The notes: generated by a model not told the origin, from the sequence alone. A stretch of 64,000 nucleotides of DNA from Macrotis lagotis (GCF_037893015.1 NC_133666.1:565834184-565898183), one strand, 5' to 3'; positions 23,220-35,329 are shown, counted from the stretch's first letter. Numbers and translations are program-made.

Positions 23220-25080
23220 ATTATATTCAGGGGAGTGAAAGTGAGTGGGGATATATTGGTTAGAAAAGTGATAGGAATGGTATGTAGAGCCATTGGAGAA
23301 TATATTGATACATCCCTTCTAATAGCCACAGCAGTATTGATTTGATTATTCTTTTCAAACCATGGGGAGTTGGGAGGAATGGTATAGGAGGTAAGAAGAC
23401 TTATGGGAAGTAAATAAGGCAAATAATTACTGGATCTAATATGATAAAGTGAGCATTCATCAATCAGGATAGTATTTGTCCTAAGATGAAATTCTTGAAG
23501 CCAAAAAAGATTATATCTTATAGGACTTTTTACTTCTCTGAGAGCTGACAGTTTAATATAAGATAATTGGAAATAAATTGAATTTTCTGTGCCTCTAGAC
23601 TTCTAGTAAAAAGTATATTATATCTAAATCTGTCAGATTTGATATAATTTAGAATAAATTGGGTAGTGTTTGTCAATGATCTTTGAAGATAAACTACTAG
23701 AAAAATACAGTCATCATTATTGAAGGGAATTTTGGGAATATTAATGAACCTTAACTATAAAGGTAAATTTTAGGTAGCAGGAAAAAAAGAGACCACAGAA
23801 GAGTCAAATTGTCTAATTTTTCAGCAGCTCTTTAGATCCCACTCTTACCTCCAAAGATAAGTTAGCAGCTTTTGTATACAACTGAGCAAATGAAAACAGT
23901 AGAAAATGAAATTAAAATGAAACTATAAAAATAATCACCTTGGCTTATTCACTTTGGGAACTACTTTTGGACCTGGAAACTGCTTTGGTCTGGAAATGTG
24001 CCTATTCCTTTTTCTATTAAGAGACCTCTCTGCTCTGGACCAAAACATATCTTGGTCCTTGCTGTGTTCAGTCATGGGGAGCCAAGTCTCTAATGAGTGG
24101 GGCTAAGGTCCTGTTTCTCACACTACTTGGCTAATTAATTTCACTCCAATGCCCAAGGAACAAATTATTTAAAAGTTAAGTTTAGACTCACATCCATAGT
24201 TCCCCGGGGTGGGGAGGGTAAAAATATATTTAATGAACACACCTGGAGGGTTTAAGAAAAAGAGAACCAGATGGAAACTATCTGTCCTTTTGATTGAAAA
24301 ACAGTCCATTCCTCTTTCTGAGTATATAAAAGACCAAGGGATCATTCAGAATTTGCTGCATCAAAAGTACATGTCTTTTCATTGCTAGTTCACTACATGA
24401 CTAGAACCAAAGAATTTGCCATTTCCAATCTGCCTGAATTGTTAATCACACTATCTCTGAATTTTTTCAGAAGTTTCAGGAGCAGTTTCTGGTACTCACT
24501 TCCTAGGATAGTCCCTATAGTCTAATTCAACTTCTGTGACTGACAGGCCATTTTTGTTCCTGTAACTCTCTCAAACTTAGATCTCTGGCTAGGCCTTTTA
24601 TTCTTCCTGTCTTGAAAGAACTCTTGCCCAATACTTAACACTCATTCAATTAACCAAGCTTCTCTTGCAGAACTGAGCTACAGTAAAGTACTTTTCTTGT
24701 TCATCTGAGTTTATTGTTCCTTCAAATCGATGGTATCAAATGAAAACCCATTTGTTCTTTTTTGAACTGTTTGTTTAATTCTTGCATCTAATCGAACCAT
24801 CAGTATTTCAACTACATTCTCATATCCTTGCCAAAGTATTTGGACTTTAAAAGGTAGAATTTTTGTAATGAATTCCATATTTTAAGCATGAAAATCACCA
24901 GGAAAGTAAAGATGTTTGTTTTTGACCAGTCTTTTTTCAGAATAAGAAAAGCTAATTTGTTCTTTTTTATGTTTATTAGATATGTCTTTCAGGCAAAAAC
25001 AAACAACAAAAAAACCTTTCCATGTCTTATTCATCTCTATATCCTTTGCCTAGTCTGAAGATTACTGCTAAATGGAATCT
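23220..25080. other. Unassigned sequence
   Basis: No repeat or gene recognised over about 1.9 kb. The part at about 24100-24350 looks unique. Confidence 0.45.
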
Positions 25081-25084
25081 CAGG

Positions 25085-25280
25085 TTTAACAGGGTGATTA
25101 GATGTCTTAGATTCAGCGGACAGAGTATTGAACTTGGAGTACTGAAAACCTGGATTCATATCCTGTTTCAAACATTTACTGACTGACTCTGGACAAGTTA
25201 CAGTTTTTCTGAGCCTCAGTTTTCTCATCTGTTAAATGAGAGAGGTGGACTGATCCAGATCTAAATCTATGAACCTGTTA
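25085..25280 (+). repeat. MIR SINE
   Basis: A good MIR: 'agtattgaacttggagtact', 'acctggattcatatcctgtt', 'ctctggacaagttac', 'gagcctcagttttctcatct' and 'gttaaatgagagaggtggac'. Confidence 0.75.
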
Positions 25281-25394
25281 GACATTCAATCCAAACCCTA
25301 ACTGAAAAAGGCCCACATCAGATATTTGTTGAATGAACAAATTCATTTGCTTAATATCTCTTCCTTTAAGTTAGTTTCTTTCCCCTACAAGTGA

Positions 25395-25530
25395 ATTTTC
25401 TTCCCTCTCTTCCCTGGCTAACCAAATTCTACTCATTATGCAGTTTTCAAGTATCACATTTTCTATTCAATTTACTAAAAGATCCAGTCTTTTCTACATG
25501 TTTTGTGAAGCATTTTCTAGGGGAAGATCT
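25395..25530 (+). mobile_element. L2 LINE fragment
   Basis: 'ttccctggctaaccaaattc' and 'tactcattatgcagttttca' followed by 'gtatcacattttctattcaa' match the L2 3' region that encodes the end of ORF2. Confidence 0.55.
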
Positions 25531-25608
25531 TTGATCTGACAATGATTTCAGTTTGGGATCTTGTGTGTAGAGATCTTTTAGTTTCTTTCAGTTTGGCCAT
25601 ATTTTAAC

Positions 25609-25835
25609 TTTGTTGTTCCTTCATTTCAGTTGTGTCTGACTCTTCATGATCCCTTTTGGAGTTTTCTTGCCAAGTTACTAGAGTGGTTTGCCATTTCCTT
25701 CTCTAGTTTTTTTTTAAGAGATGAAGTAAACAGGGTGAAGTAACTTGCCCAGGATCATACAGCTGGTTAATGTCTGAGGCTACATTTGAACTCATGAATA
25801 TGACTCTTCCTAACTTCAGGTCATTCACACTCCTC
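25609..25835 (-). mobile_element. MAR1-type CORE-SINE
   Basis: Reverse-strand copy: 'ccttcatttcagttgtgtct', 'gactcttcatgatccctttt', 'gagtggtttgccatttcctt', 'taacttgcccaggatcatac' and 'gactcttcctaacttcaggt'. Confidence 0.83.
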
Positions 25836-25839
25836 TTAA

Positions 25840-27885
25840 GTTTTATGACTTCAAGAAATGAGGTTAGGTTTGTTCTATTCAGTTCTAAGTGCAGGAAGTG
25901 TAGTCTGGCTCTTGATCTTGGGGAACTTGGAACACATGATTCTAGGTTAGATGTTATAATTAACAGGGAAGAACTGAGAAGCCAAATTGTTGGGACAAAG
26001 CAAATTGGGTTGGGGTGATGGGAAGGAACATTGAACTTGGTGGAAATAGTGGTGTCAGAACTAAACTGAATGGAGAATCTAATCTTCTCCCAAGAGATTG
26101 AGCTGACATGGAGAGGAGGGAGGAGGATTACACTTCATACGTTGGAGAGAAAAGTTTGTGTTTCCTTCAAAAATATACCTTCAAAAATGACTGTTCCTTT
26201 GTTAAAAAAAACTAATGTAATATAAATGGCTGAACACAACTGGGGTCTTGGAAACCTTAAATTGGGGGAACACAATCAACTGGGGCCTGAACTAAAGTAG
26301 AGATGAAAGACTCTTTCCAACTTCCTAACATTACCAGAGACCCCTGGAGGAAAGGGAAATATAGCACACTAGTTTTTAGCCATGGTAGGCCAGATAATAA
26401 TTGCTACATGTGCATCTTTATTTTATATTCTCCTGGTGGAATTCTTAAATTTATTGTTTGACTGGTTGGAACTTGATATGACTTGGAGAGAAGAAATCTT
26501 CATGTGAGTAAATTATTATTCAGTGAATAATTCTATCCTCAAAATTGACTAAGAAGCATCTCCCCCAAAGTGGAGCATGAAAGAGACATGAAGTTATTCC
26601 AAGGAGACCACCCCGGTGAGAAAAGAAAAGTTCATTCAAATGGAGTACTTCAGCAATGGAGACAGGGTTTCCTGAGGTTTGATTTCTATGAGTGAATACC
26701 GGATTTACTGGAAGAGCCCCTCCTGTTGGTTTGGCCAAATTCAAATACAAACTTGTAATGTTCTCCCACAAATACATCACAGGAACATTGTGTTGGTCAG
26801 CCCTGTTTGGTCATCCTCCAATGTGAAGTTCTAATTACCCACCCCTTAAATTACTCTTTCTTGCTGATTCTCCTATCTCCTCCCCAAATTTCAGACACCC
26901 TTCCTATGTGAAGGCCTGAAAAAGTCAGCAGGAGATGAAAACGAGCAAAGCCCAACCTAATGACAGGGCTTTTTGCATTCCAGCAAATGTATGAATCACT
27001 GGATTCCAATGAGGCCCCAGAGCAAATCACACTAATAAGGTTTTGCCCCAACTCTCAGCTACAGACACGTGAACAGCTGTTTTGGGCCTCTTTTGCAGTA
27101 ATAAAATCTTCACTCATCACTCCAACGACTTTAAACAGAAGGCAAACTTTTCAGCTCTGCTTTCAATACGAAAGGGAAACTGTAATCAGACTTGCCTCTG
27201 GCTATCAGGTTCTAATAAACAGCTTGAGATGAAGCTGATAATTCTGCTTCACTGAGAAAAGGGGCTGGGTTGGAGTTTGGAAAGTTGCTCTTGGAGAAGA
27301 ATTTTCAAGCATTTTCCCTCTTCAGAATCCTCATAATTAGATTTTGAGGTAGGTCTACTATGGTGGGGTTATTATTGTATTTTTAAATTCCAAGACCTTT
27401 CTACTTGCAAGGGACATATTTAACTGCTCTGTAGAGAGCAGAAGCCAGAAAACAAGAATGTCTTTTTGAGGAAAAAGTCCTTGCTGCTTCCAGTTGTGCC
27501 AGCAATGCTCCCTTGGGTTACAAACCCTCAGGCTGTTTGGAGTTTGAAGCTTCATAAAGGGTAGCACAGTATATAGTGAGGGGTCTAATCCAGTTAAAAT
27601 GCTTTCAAAGCAGCACTTTCCACAGAACTGATTCTATCATCCCTATGCAACCGCACTTATTTATTCTGAACTTAAAGGAGAATGCTAACACATGCCCCTG
27701 AATTCTCTTTTCAGGACAAAAATTCCAGTAGGTTTCCATTCCATGCTAATGCTTAGTAATCCAAAAGCATAGGAGGGTTAGAGATGTGAATTATGTGTTT
27801 GCTGTGGAAGCAAAGGACTTATGGTGACTGGCAAAGTTGGAGTTTTTTCCTCCCTTTACAGGAGCAGATAGACGCACTTTTAAAA
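25840..27885. other. Unique-looking sequence; candidate conserved noncoding DNA
   Basis: About 2 kb without a repeat I recognise. Small frames (25770-26018 plus, 26520-26780 minus, 26960-27232 plus) have no motif. The block 26930-27300 is less AT-rich, has a few CpG and ATTA/TAAT homeodomain-type motifs, and could be a regulatory element. That is inference only. Confidence 0.35.
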
Positions 27886-27891
27886 ACAAAT

Positions 27892-28048
27892 TGTTTTTTT
27901 ATTTTTTAATTAAGGAAGTGGGGTTAAGTGACTTGCCCAAGGTCACAATTATTATTATTATTATATTAAGCATCTGAGGTCGGATTTGAACTCAGGTACT
28001 CCTGACTCCTGGACTGATGCTCTATCTGGTGCGCCACCTAGCTGTCCC
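27892..28048 (-). mobile_element. WSINE1-like SINE with internal (TTA)n
   Basis: Reverse-strand order: T-rich tail, 'gtggggttaagtgacttgcc', 'caaggtcacaattattatta' (a local TTA expansion replacing 'gctaggtaattattaag'), 'gatttgaactcaggtactcc' and the head 'gcgccacctagctgtccc'. Confidence 0.9.
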
Positions 28049-28277
28049 TAGAGAGAAATTGTAAAGCCTTCTGAGTAAACAAAAGGAAGGAATAATGATT
28101 TCTACACATAAGACTCCCAAAGTGAAATTATTGTCAGATCAAAGATCTGCCCCAATGTAGAAAGCAGGTTGTTCCTCAATAACTGGGGGCATCAAATCAT
28201 AAGGTTTTAATTATTTGTATTTTGAAGACTTTGTCCTAATATCTAGCAATAAAGAATTTATAGTTGTCAAGGACTTT

Positions 28278-28519
28278 GGGGCAATTAGGTGGCAAAATGG
28301 ATGGAGTGTTAGACCAAGAGTCCAGAAGATCCATCTTCCTGAGTTCAAATATGACTTCAGACCCTTCCCAGTCAAACCCTGAGCAAGTCACTTAATCCCA
28401 TTTGCCTTTGTTTCCTCATGAGCTAGAGAAAGGAATAACAAACCATTCCAATATTTTTGCCAAGATAACCCCAAATAGGGTCATAGAGTCAAATACAGTT
28501 AAAAAAAGGACTATACAAC
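28278..28519 (+). mobile_element. MAR1-type CORE-SINE with TSD
   Basis: Plus-strand copy: head 'ggggcaattaggtggcaaaa', 'gtcacttaatcccatttgcc', 'tttgccaagataaccccaaa' and 'tagggtcatagagtcaaata'. Flanking TSD: 'caaggacttt' (28268-28277) and 'caaaggacttt' (28520-28530). Confidence 0.9.
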
Positions 28520-28559
28520 CAAAGGACTTTTAACAAAGTCCTTTCTATTGGATAGAAGA

Positions 28560-28720
28560 CTGAAAGGGTCATTTAACCCTTTAGCTTTATAGAGAAGAAA
28601 CTGAGACTCAGAGACATTAAATGCCTTTCTTTAGACCTATGAAGGAATGTCAGCAACAAAATTCAAACCTAAATTCTCTGACCTTAAAGTCATCACTCTT
28701 GCTTCTATATCACATTGATT
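28560..28720 (-). repeat. MIR-like SINE
   Basis: Reverse MIR signature 'agagaagaaactgagactca' and 'aattcaaacctaaattctct'. Diverged. Confidence 0.6.
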
Positions 28721-29114
28721 CTCTTAAGTATACATGAATGGGAGGGTTGTTATGTTTATTATAATAATAAAAAAGAAAAACCAATGAGAACTGTTAATTG
28801 TCCTTTAACCCACTTTCTCTGTAACTGCAAGTACTTGGTATTTATTAAGCACAAACTCTTTAGCCTGACAATCAAGACTCTACTGAATTATGATTCAAAT
28901 TTACCTTTACAATGTAACCTATGATCCAGACAGACTGGAGTTCTGTTTTGTCCCTGAGTAGGCTGACTAGATCTAACTCCCATATTTGATTTTCCCCAGG
29001 GTTACATAGGCAAAAATGACAACAGACTGAACTAGGTCCTCTCACACCAAATTCTGTGCTCTTTCCCATACACTTCATTATTAACTAAGTTTCTTACACC
29101 AGAAATTGTGTCAG

Positions 29115-29225
29115 TTCTGTCCATTAATGCAAACTTCTTAAAAGCAGGAGCCATGCTTTTGAAACCCCACAAGTGCTTTGCACATTACCATACTTAAGAA
29201 ATGAAAGATAAATAAATGAATTTTC
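29115..29225 (+). mobile_element. L2 LINE 3' terminus fragment
   Basis: 'aacttcttaaaagcaggagc' with 'catgcttttg' and 'gataaataaatgaa' match the L2 3' end. Confidence 0.5.
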
Positions 29226-30190
29226 TCTTCTTTCTTCAGGGGCAGTATTAGAAAGATTTTTGTTTTCTTTCTAACCATAGTCTGAACTCAAGCCTTCAAT
29301 CTGTTTTTATGTCTGTAAATAAAAAGAGCCCCTCTGTATTGGGTAGGTGTTCTCTTGCATTTTTTTTACCCACACTTGCTTTTTTACACACAATAAAGCA
29401 AAGTTAATTAACCTAAGCCATGAAACTAGCTTTTCTTGGCCAAGAAATGGTATCAGATTAGTGAGAGAATATCTAAGATATTCTTACAGAAACTGAATAT
29501 GCTCATCCAGGCAGACTTAAAAGGAAACCCATGAGCAATTTTTCTAAACCCCCAACCCTTAGTTAGATGAGAGAGATTGTCTAGACACTGTAATTCAGGA
29601 ATCCATCCTTCTATCCAGAGAAGAGAGGTTTCTTCAGCATGAATTGGCATGAAGATTGCCTCATGAGTAACACAACTGGAGACTACAGAGATTCAGCCTT
29701 CTATCCAGTAGAAAGGCATTTCCTGAGCATCATGTCCCCTGCAGATAGAAGAAACTTACCCACATATCCTCTGAAGACTGAACAGTGTTAGAGTACTGAA
29801 GTCATGACCTTGGAAATGAGGGATCAGTATATAACTGCCATGGCACCACCTGTTATAACAATTATTCTTTAGGCAATGTATGTCTAGAGAGTCCAAAATT
29901 GACCATCAAGTAACTCTAAATTGTGTTTCTCTTTTGAGACATATCCAAACCACATGGTGGTAATATGCACCTGCATATGGGATTTGAGGACTTGTGAAAT
30001 ATCGAGGGAGAGAATAATTCCTTGAAATTTCAGGATATCTCTCTGAAATAAGCCTAGAGAAATCAAGTAACTTGCCAATAGTCATGAAAGTAGTAAATTT
30101 GGAAGTTAAGATGGTATCAATTAACTAAGTTTATATATAATTATGTGATTGAGGACTTTGAAATGATGCTGACTCTTAGAAAGCCAAATT
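29226..30190. other. Mostly unassigned; weak MIR at 30020-30115
   Basis: No family recognised at 29226-30020. Positions 30020-30115 resemble a minus-strand MIR ('agagaaatcaagtaacttgc'). Confidence 0.4.
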
Positions 30191-30199
30191 TAAATCTGT

Positions 30200-30680
30200 C
30201 TTTCTGTTCCTTCTCTCCTTTGTTCCAAGTGTTCTCTGGGGCCAGATAGAACAAAGGAATCCCTCTTTCTTAGGACAAACCTTTAAATACTTGAAGAAAG
30301 CTATGATACCCTACCCTTCTAAAACTTCTCTAGGATAACCATTCTTGCATCCTGCAATTGTCTTCATGTGCTATGACCTTGAGATCCTTTCTCATAGTGG
30401 TTGTCCTCTGGATTTCTCCAGCTTAATTTTGCCTTATCACCCCAAACTAATCACAATATCCTAAATGTTGTCTGACCAAGATAGGGTCCAATAGGATTAT
30501 CACTTCTCTCCTTCTGGGAAGCAAACATCTCAATATAGTCTAACATTGTATTCCTCTTTTTTTTTGGCTATCACATGGTTGAGTCTTATTGAGTTTGTAG
30601 TCAGATAAATCTTTTTCATAAGAGCTATTTGTAGTCTAACCACACCTCTCTATCTTGTATGTATTAAATTGATTTTCTGT
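30200..30680 (-). mobile_element. L3/CR1 LINE fragment
   Basis: Antisense CR1/L3 order on the plus strand: 'ctctggggccagatagaaca', 'atacttgaagaaagctatga', 'ctgaccaagatagggtccaa', 'ggttgagtcttattgagttt' and 'gtagtcagataaatcttttt'. A similar piece lies at 44930-45410. No open frame remains. Confidence 0.72.
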
Positions 30681-31280
30681 ACTCAAATATATTATCTCAT
30701 CTACTCCCCCCAAAACTCTGGTGTTTTTATTTATTTTACAAATATTGTTATCACAAACAACCTGTTCAGAGGTTTTGTTTGGGGTTTTTTTTTTTTTGGT
30801 CTCCTTCTCTGCAAGAGAAAGGGAATGTTTTCATTGAAAGACTATTTGACATTCTGAAGTTCTTTATCCCCTAACTATGGAGGTTCATTTGCCATTTTTA
30901 AAGGAACATTGGACTAAGGAGACCAAAGATGCAATATGATCTTCCAGGGATATGTTGTTTTTTCAAATATGACATCTTATTGGAATGGAGAGAATCCTGA
31001 CTCTTAAAAAACATTAATGTAACCCCTGCAAGTTTGTAATGTAATCCCTGTTAATTACTTCAAAAAGTTTGGATAATAGCCTTATTTTCCATGCCATACT
31101 TTATCCATCCCAAAGAATATAAATATTTCAAGGAATTGGATTGGGACACTTCACTTGGAAATGAGCAAGCATTTTTTGCCTCCATGGAGAGGGAAATGTA
31201 CTCACAGCCATCATAGATGCCACTGGAGTGGAGAAGGGGAGAGACATCCTCTCCCAGATAATCTTCAAGGCTAAGGGAGA

Positions 31281-31432
31281 AGGTAGCTAAGTGGTGCAGT
31301 GGATAGAGCACTGGCCCTGGAGTCAGGAGGACTTGAGTTCAAATTCAGCCTCAGACACTTAATAATTACTTAGCTGGGTGACCTTGGACAAGTCACTTAA
31401 CCCCATTGCCTTGCAAAAAAACCCCAAAATGA
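31281..31432 (+). mobile_element. WSINE1-like SINE with perfect TSD
   Basis: Head 'aggtagctaagtggtgcagt', body 'ttaataattacttagctggg' and tail 'ccccattgccttgcaaaaaa'. A perfect 10-bp TSD 'ctaagggaga' lies at 31271-31280 and 31433-31442. Confidence 0.95.
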
Positions 31433-31442
31433 CTAAGGGAGA

Positions 31443-32615
31443 GTTGACATTGGCATTCCCTAGCAGAGACTTCCTCCAATGAAATGTGAACTGAGTCTTC
31501 TTGGCTCAGTTGCCATTCATCTTTGGTACAGTCTCCTGTCAGGCAGACCCAGTATTAACTAGAACTCTAGTCCTGCATACCCTTTAATAAGAGTCTAGAG
31601 CACTTGTAACTTTCCCCATGGACCCCCCAAAACATATGCCAACTCCATGAGAAGTGCTCCAGTCTAATCCTTGCTTTAGAATTGCTTTGTACTTTTTAAT
31701 TCCCTGTTTTTTTTTTGAGGAGAGAAAATATTCCTTTGACAAGGGAAGTTGCCTTAGTCCTCTGAGTCAGACATGATGCCCATATGGAAGGAAGAGTGAG
31801 AGATGGTGAGAGAAGTGTAATATAATTAGAGATAGCTGGTAGAGATAATGGGAGCAGGATGTAATCAAAGAAACAAGCCACAAAATCGGTCTCAGAGCTA
31901 AAAGGATAGCAGAGGAGATCTGTGTAGCTACTAATTATATATGAAAGTGACTTAGCAGCCTGGTCAATGTTTGGGAGCCCTCAAAAGCAACAGTACTGGT
32001 GTTTTCTGGGTCAGCTTTTTACCTGAATTTATCATGGGAATTCTTCACTGTTACTCTAGAGACACTTTGTTTCCTGCTTTTGTTTCTTGTTTCTTTGTTT
32101 TCTGGATTGCTGCTTCATCACTCTGTGTCTCTAGATCATCTTTTTCAGTCTTTATTATCTTCTTTCAAGAAGGCTCCAAGGGACCCTACCTCTCAAAGTG
32201 TAACAAATACAATTCCTAAAATAAGTTTCCTATAGTGTTGACTTTATTCCATTTGAGATAGGGGAAGGAAAAAGAATTGGGGGAGTGAGGAGGAAGTAGG
32301 AATTGGCAATCTGGATCTCAAATGGGACAGTAAAGTGATGAATAAAAGGATTGCATGCATGTTGCAATAGCTCAAAGAACTCTTACAGAAATCATACAGC
32401 ACTCTTCTCTGTGTGGGCTCTACAGCATGAACAGGATATAGTATAGTATAGGGTGGGCAAAGCATTTACTGGCTTTTTTTTGTATGATCAGGTCTGTTCA
32501 TTTAAAGAGAATTATTACAGATCTGGTGGAGGCCAAAGAAGAACACATGAATGTTTCTCATTTTTAGAATTGTAGCTCTTGCCTCTTTGAAAACTTCCAA
32601 TTTCTCAAGACTGCA
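31443..32615. other. Unassigned sequence
   Basis: No repeat or gene recognised with confidence. Overlapping frames at 31971-32235 plus and 32244-32465 minus show no domain. Confidence 0.4.
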
Positions 32616-32619
32616 TCAA

Positions 32620-32760
32620 ATTACTAAACCATAGCAAGACTCTCATTCTAATCCTTTTCATGGCTCCTAACATAACTGGCCTAAGTTCTTTCTAAGCTCT
32701 TCCACTTTCTACAATCAGCCCAAAGCTACTTTCACCCACTCCTCTAATTTTTTTTGTTGT
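32620..32760 (+). mobile_element. L2 LINE fragment
   Basis: 'ttttcatggctcctaacata', 'ctttctaagctcttccac' and 'cagcccaaagctactttcac' resemble the L2 3' part. Confidence 0.5.
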
Positions 32761-33133
32761 TGTCTACATGAATGTTTTCCAGAGCTTTAACCACAGTTGC
32801 ATAAATATTTTTCCTATTATGAGCCTGAAGCTGACTGTAGGGAAATAAGCTAATTCAGTAAGCCTAATTCTCTTTCACTGTAACCATAGTCAAGCTCCCA
32901 AATAGATCCCAAAGGGAACTTCATTTTAATAGGAAAATTTTCAGTCACCCTAGTACAAACTTCACTAAGCAAAATTATCAAGGGCCAAGGGAAAATTCAC
33001 TGCCATTCATCTGGTTTTAACCTTTTCTTAAAATGAAGTTGTGTATATCTTTGAACAAATTAACGATTACATCTGGGAAAGGCCCATTGAGATTTCTCTA
33101 GACCAAAATGTAGTGAGGAAAATTCAGGACCTA

Positions 33134-33273
33134 TTTTTTTTTTAGTTTTTGCAAGGCAGTGGGGTTAAGTGGCTTGCCTGAGGCCATACAGCTAGGTAAT
33201 TATTAAGTGTCTGAGGCTGGATCTGAAATCAGGTACTCTTGACTCCAGGGCCGGTGCTCTATCCACTCTATCC
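33134..33273 (-). mobile_element. WSINE1-like SINE with perfect TSD, head clipped
   Basis: Reverse-strand order: T-run, 'ttttgcaaggcagtggggtt', 'aagtggcttgcctgaggcca', 'ggtaattattaagtgtctga' and 'gccggtgctctatccactct'. A perfect 9-bp TSD 'caggaccta' lies at 33125-33133 and 33274-33282. The first bases of the tRNA-like head are missing, so insertion was slightly 5' truncated. Confidence 0.93.
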
Positions 33274-33539
33274 CAGGACCTAATTTTTAAAGGAGGTGTT
33301 GTGTAGTAAAATATATCATTTGTCACTTCAAAGATAATTTTTTTCTTAAGACCCCAGTTATGCTCATTAGAAACTTTTAATTAACTTCACAAAAATCTAC
33401 CATTCCCCTTAAAAATCAGTGTTGTATATTATTTTTCTTCTTTTCTCTTGGAGAAGCATTTTGAGTTACCAGGGCTCTGGCCAGGGATACACATCTGCCT
33501 TCTTGGTCAGTCAATGAAGCAATCAGAAATACAATGCAA

Positions 33540-33655
33540 TTCAACATTTATTAGATGCCTTTTATGTGCAGAGGACTCTGCTAGATGTTGAGGAAAGATA
33601 CAAAGGTTAAATAAAATAGTCTGCCCTCAAGAATCTTATAGGCCAGTTACCAATA
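33540..33655 (+). repeat. Ancient L2/MIR-associated repeat
   Basis: 'caacatttattagatgcctt' and 'ctgccctcaagaatcttata' match the same old repeat seen near 23101 and 56800. Confidence 0.5.
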
Positions 33656-33764
33656 CAAATTGCTATAACATTTATTTTTATATGATAGGGTTTCTAATTT
33701 TGTTGCTCCATTGTCTTGGAGTGGGTGACCAATGCACTTTCTAATTTAGATCAAGGGTCTAATA

Positions 33765-34605
33765 GTCTTGGAAGTGGTAGCATGATTTAGTGGATTTGGA
33801 ATTGGAACACCTGTGTTCAGGTCCTGGTTTTATTCTGATATTGAGACTACTATTGGGGCAAGTTACTAGGGAGGAGCAGCCTGAGGCTAAGGAGGCCTGG
33901 AGCCACCCATTATTCTTTGGGCTCTCTTAAGAGCCTCAGGGAGCAGCTTCAGAGCTAGTGTTGGTAATTTTAGAGTGTGGGACCTGACCTGGATGAAGTG
34001 AGGGAAGAAATTTGGATGGAGAGCTGGCATTTATATTTGAGTGTTTTGGAGTTCATGGGTCAGTCAGAAAAAGAATCATCTAGTAATGATATGGAATAAA
34101 GGAGCCAGTATATAATAGAGAGAAGTCCAATCATAGGATATTGGAAAGAGTATGTAAATGAGGAGAGCAGTCAGCAAAAGTGTCTGGGGGAGAGAGTGAA
34201 TGAGAAGCTATATTATCTATAGGGGTAGGGAGAGGGTCTAGTTCTTATTCATTTGAACTGCTTGTCAACAGAATAAACTGTGGTGAGAAGCTGTTAATCA
34301 GACTATGTTGTTATGCAACATCTTAAAATAGAGCATTTTAAGTTTCTTCTAGACTGCTTGTGGAACAATGTTTGAAGCTTGAAGTGAGGAGGAAGAAGAC
34401 CTAGTACCTAGGGGCATTCAAGAATGCTAGTAAGTTTTGTGATGGCTATCTAAATATAACCAAGCCACTTCAATTTTCTAGACTTCTTTCCTCATCTGTA
34501 AAATGGGAATGATAATAATACATATACTCCCATCTATTTCACAGGGTTGTAAGGCAAAGTACTTTGTAAACTGTAAAACCCTATATAAATGTGAGCTATT
34601 AGTAA
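33765..34605 (+). repeat. MIR split by an unidentified insert
   Basis: The MIR 5' part lies at 33765-33867 ('ggatttggaattggaacacc', 'gttcaggtcctggttttatt') and the 3' part at 34461-34605 ('cctcatctgtaaaatgggaa', 'ttcacagggttgtaaggcaa'). The sequence between them is treated as a separate insertion. Confidence 0.62.
33868..34460. mobile_element. Unidentified 593-bp insertion in a MIR
   Basis: The insert interrupts a MIR. Its flanks 'caagttact' (33859-33867) and 'caagccact' (34461-34469) both match the same MIR 'caagtcact' position and may be a TSD with two differences. It is less AT-rich than its surroundings at the left end. No coding frame, A-tail or LTR-style termini could be identified. 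It may be a solo LTR or another unknown element. Confidence 0.4.
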
Positions 34606-35049
34606 ATCCTTGAAATCCCCTTTTGACGCCTGGAAGTCATTTTTCAATTAGACTTTTTCCTTTTCCTGTGTTGATTAACTGGCAGGGTTTATAAGCTCCC
34701 TCCATTCAGAATGATTAACTATTAAATTAGAAAAAGAAAATAAAGAAACCATGCACCATGTCTAATCCATTTCAGATGACAGTCTGCCATCCTAAAACAC
34801 TGTTTGTTAGCATGAACAAGCAAGGGAGACTGATGAAATAGGAGCATTTGCCACAGTATATTGAGTCAAGAGTCCATAGAAGGCTCTTGATGAATATTAT
34901 TCATATATAGAAATATATATTGAACTCTAATATTGTTAGAAAAATGAGTTGCTACTCATTATAAGAATCAGAAGTCAGAGTAATTTTATACAAAACTAAG
35001 TTAATTAAAATGTGGACTATTTGAGGACAATAGGAGTAGAGACTCTCCC
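34606..35049. other. Unique-looking sequence; candidate conserved noncoding element
   Basis: Positions 34606-34870 show no repeat similarity. They contain several homeodomain-type ATTA/TAAT motifs ('tgttgattaactggcag', 'gaatgattaactattaaatt') and a mixed composition like many vertebrate noncoding enhancers. Function is not shown by the sequence. Confidence 0.3.
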
Positions 35050-35280
35050 AGGACAACTAGTTGGTACAGCTGAGAGTCAGGAAGACCTTAGTTTAAATCT
35101 GACCTCAGATGATTACTAGTTGTATTACCCTGGGCAAGTCACTTAACCCTGTGTCATAGTTTTCTCATCTGGAAAATGAACTGGAGAAGACAATGGCAAA
35201 CCACCCCAGTATCTTTGCCAAGAAAACCCTAAATGGGGTTGCTAAGAGTCAAACAATCCTGAAATGATTGTTTGAAATGA
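35050..35280 (+). mobile_element. MAR1-type CORE-SINE
   Basis: 'ggacaactagttggtacagc', 'gggcaagtcacttaaccctg', 'tctggaaaatgaactggaga', 'caatggcaaaccaccccagt' and 'tctttgccaagaaaacccta'. The head has an internal deletion. Confidence 0.85.
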
Positions 35281-35329
35281 ACACCAAGAAAAACAGAATT
35301 ACAGACTAGACTTATTGGCATACAGATTT

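Noticed and set aside
27358..27567. A small minus-strand frame of 69 codons as a gene
   Set aside because: No homology I recognise and no supporting signals; treated as chance.
33868..34460. Solo retroviral LTR
   Set aside because: No convincing TG...CA ends, polyadenylation signal in the right place or 4-6-bp TSD. Kept only as an unidentified insertion.
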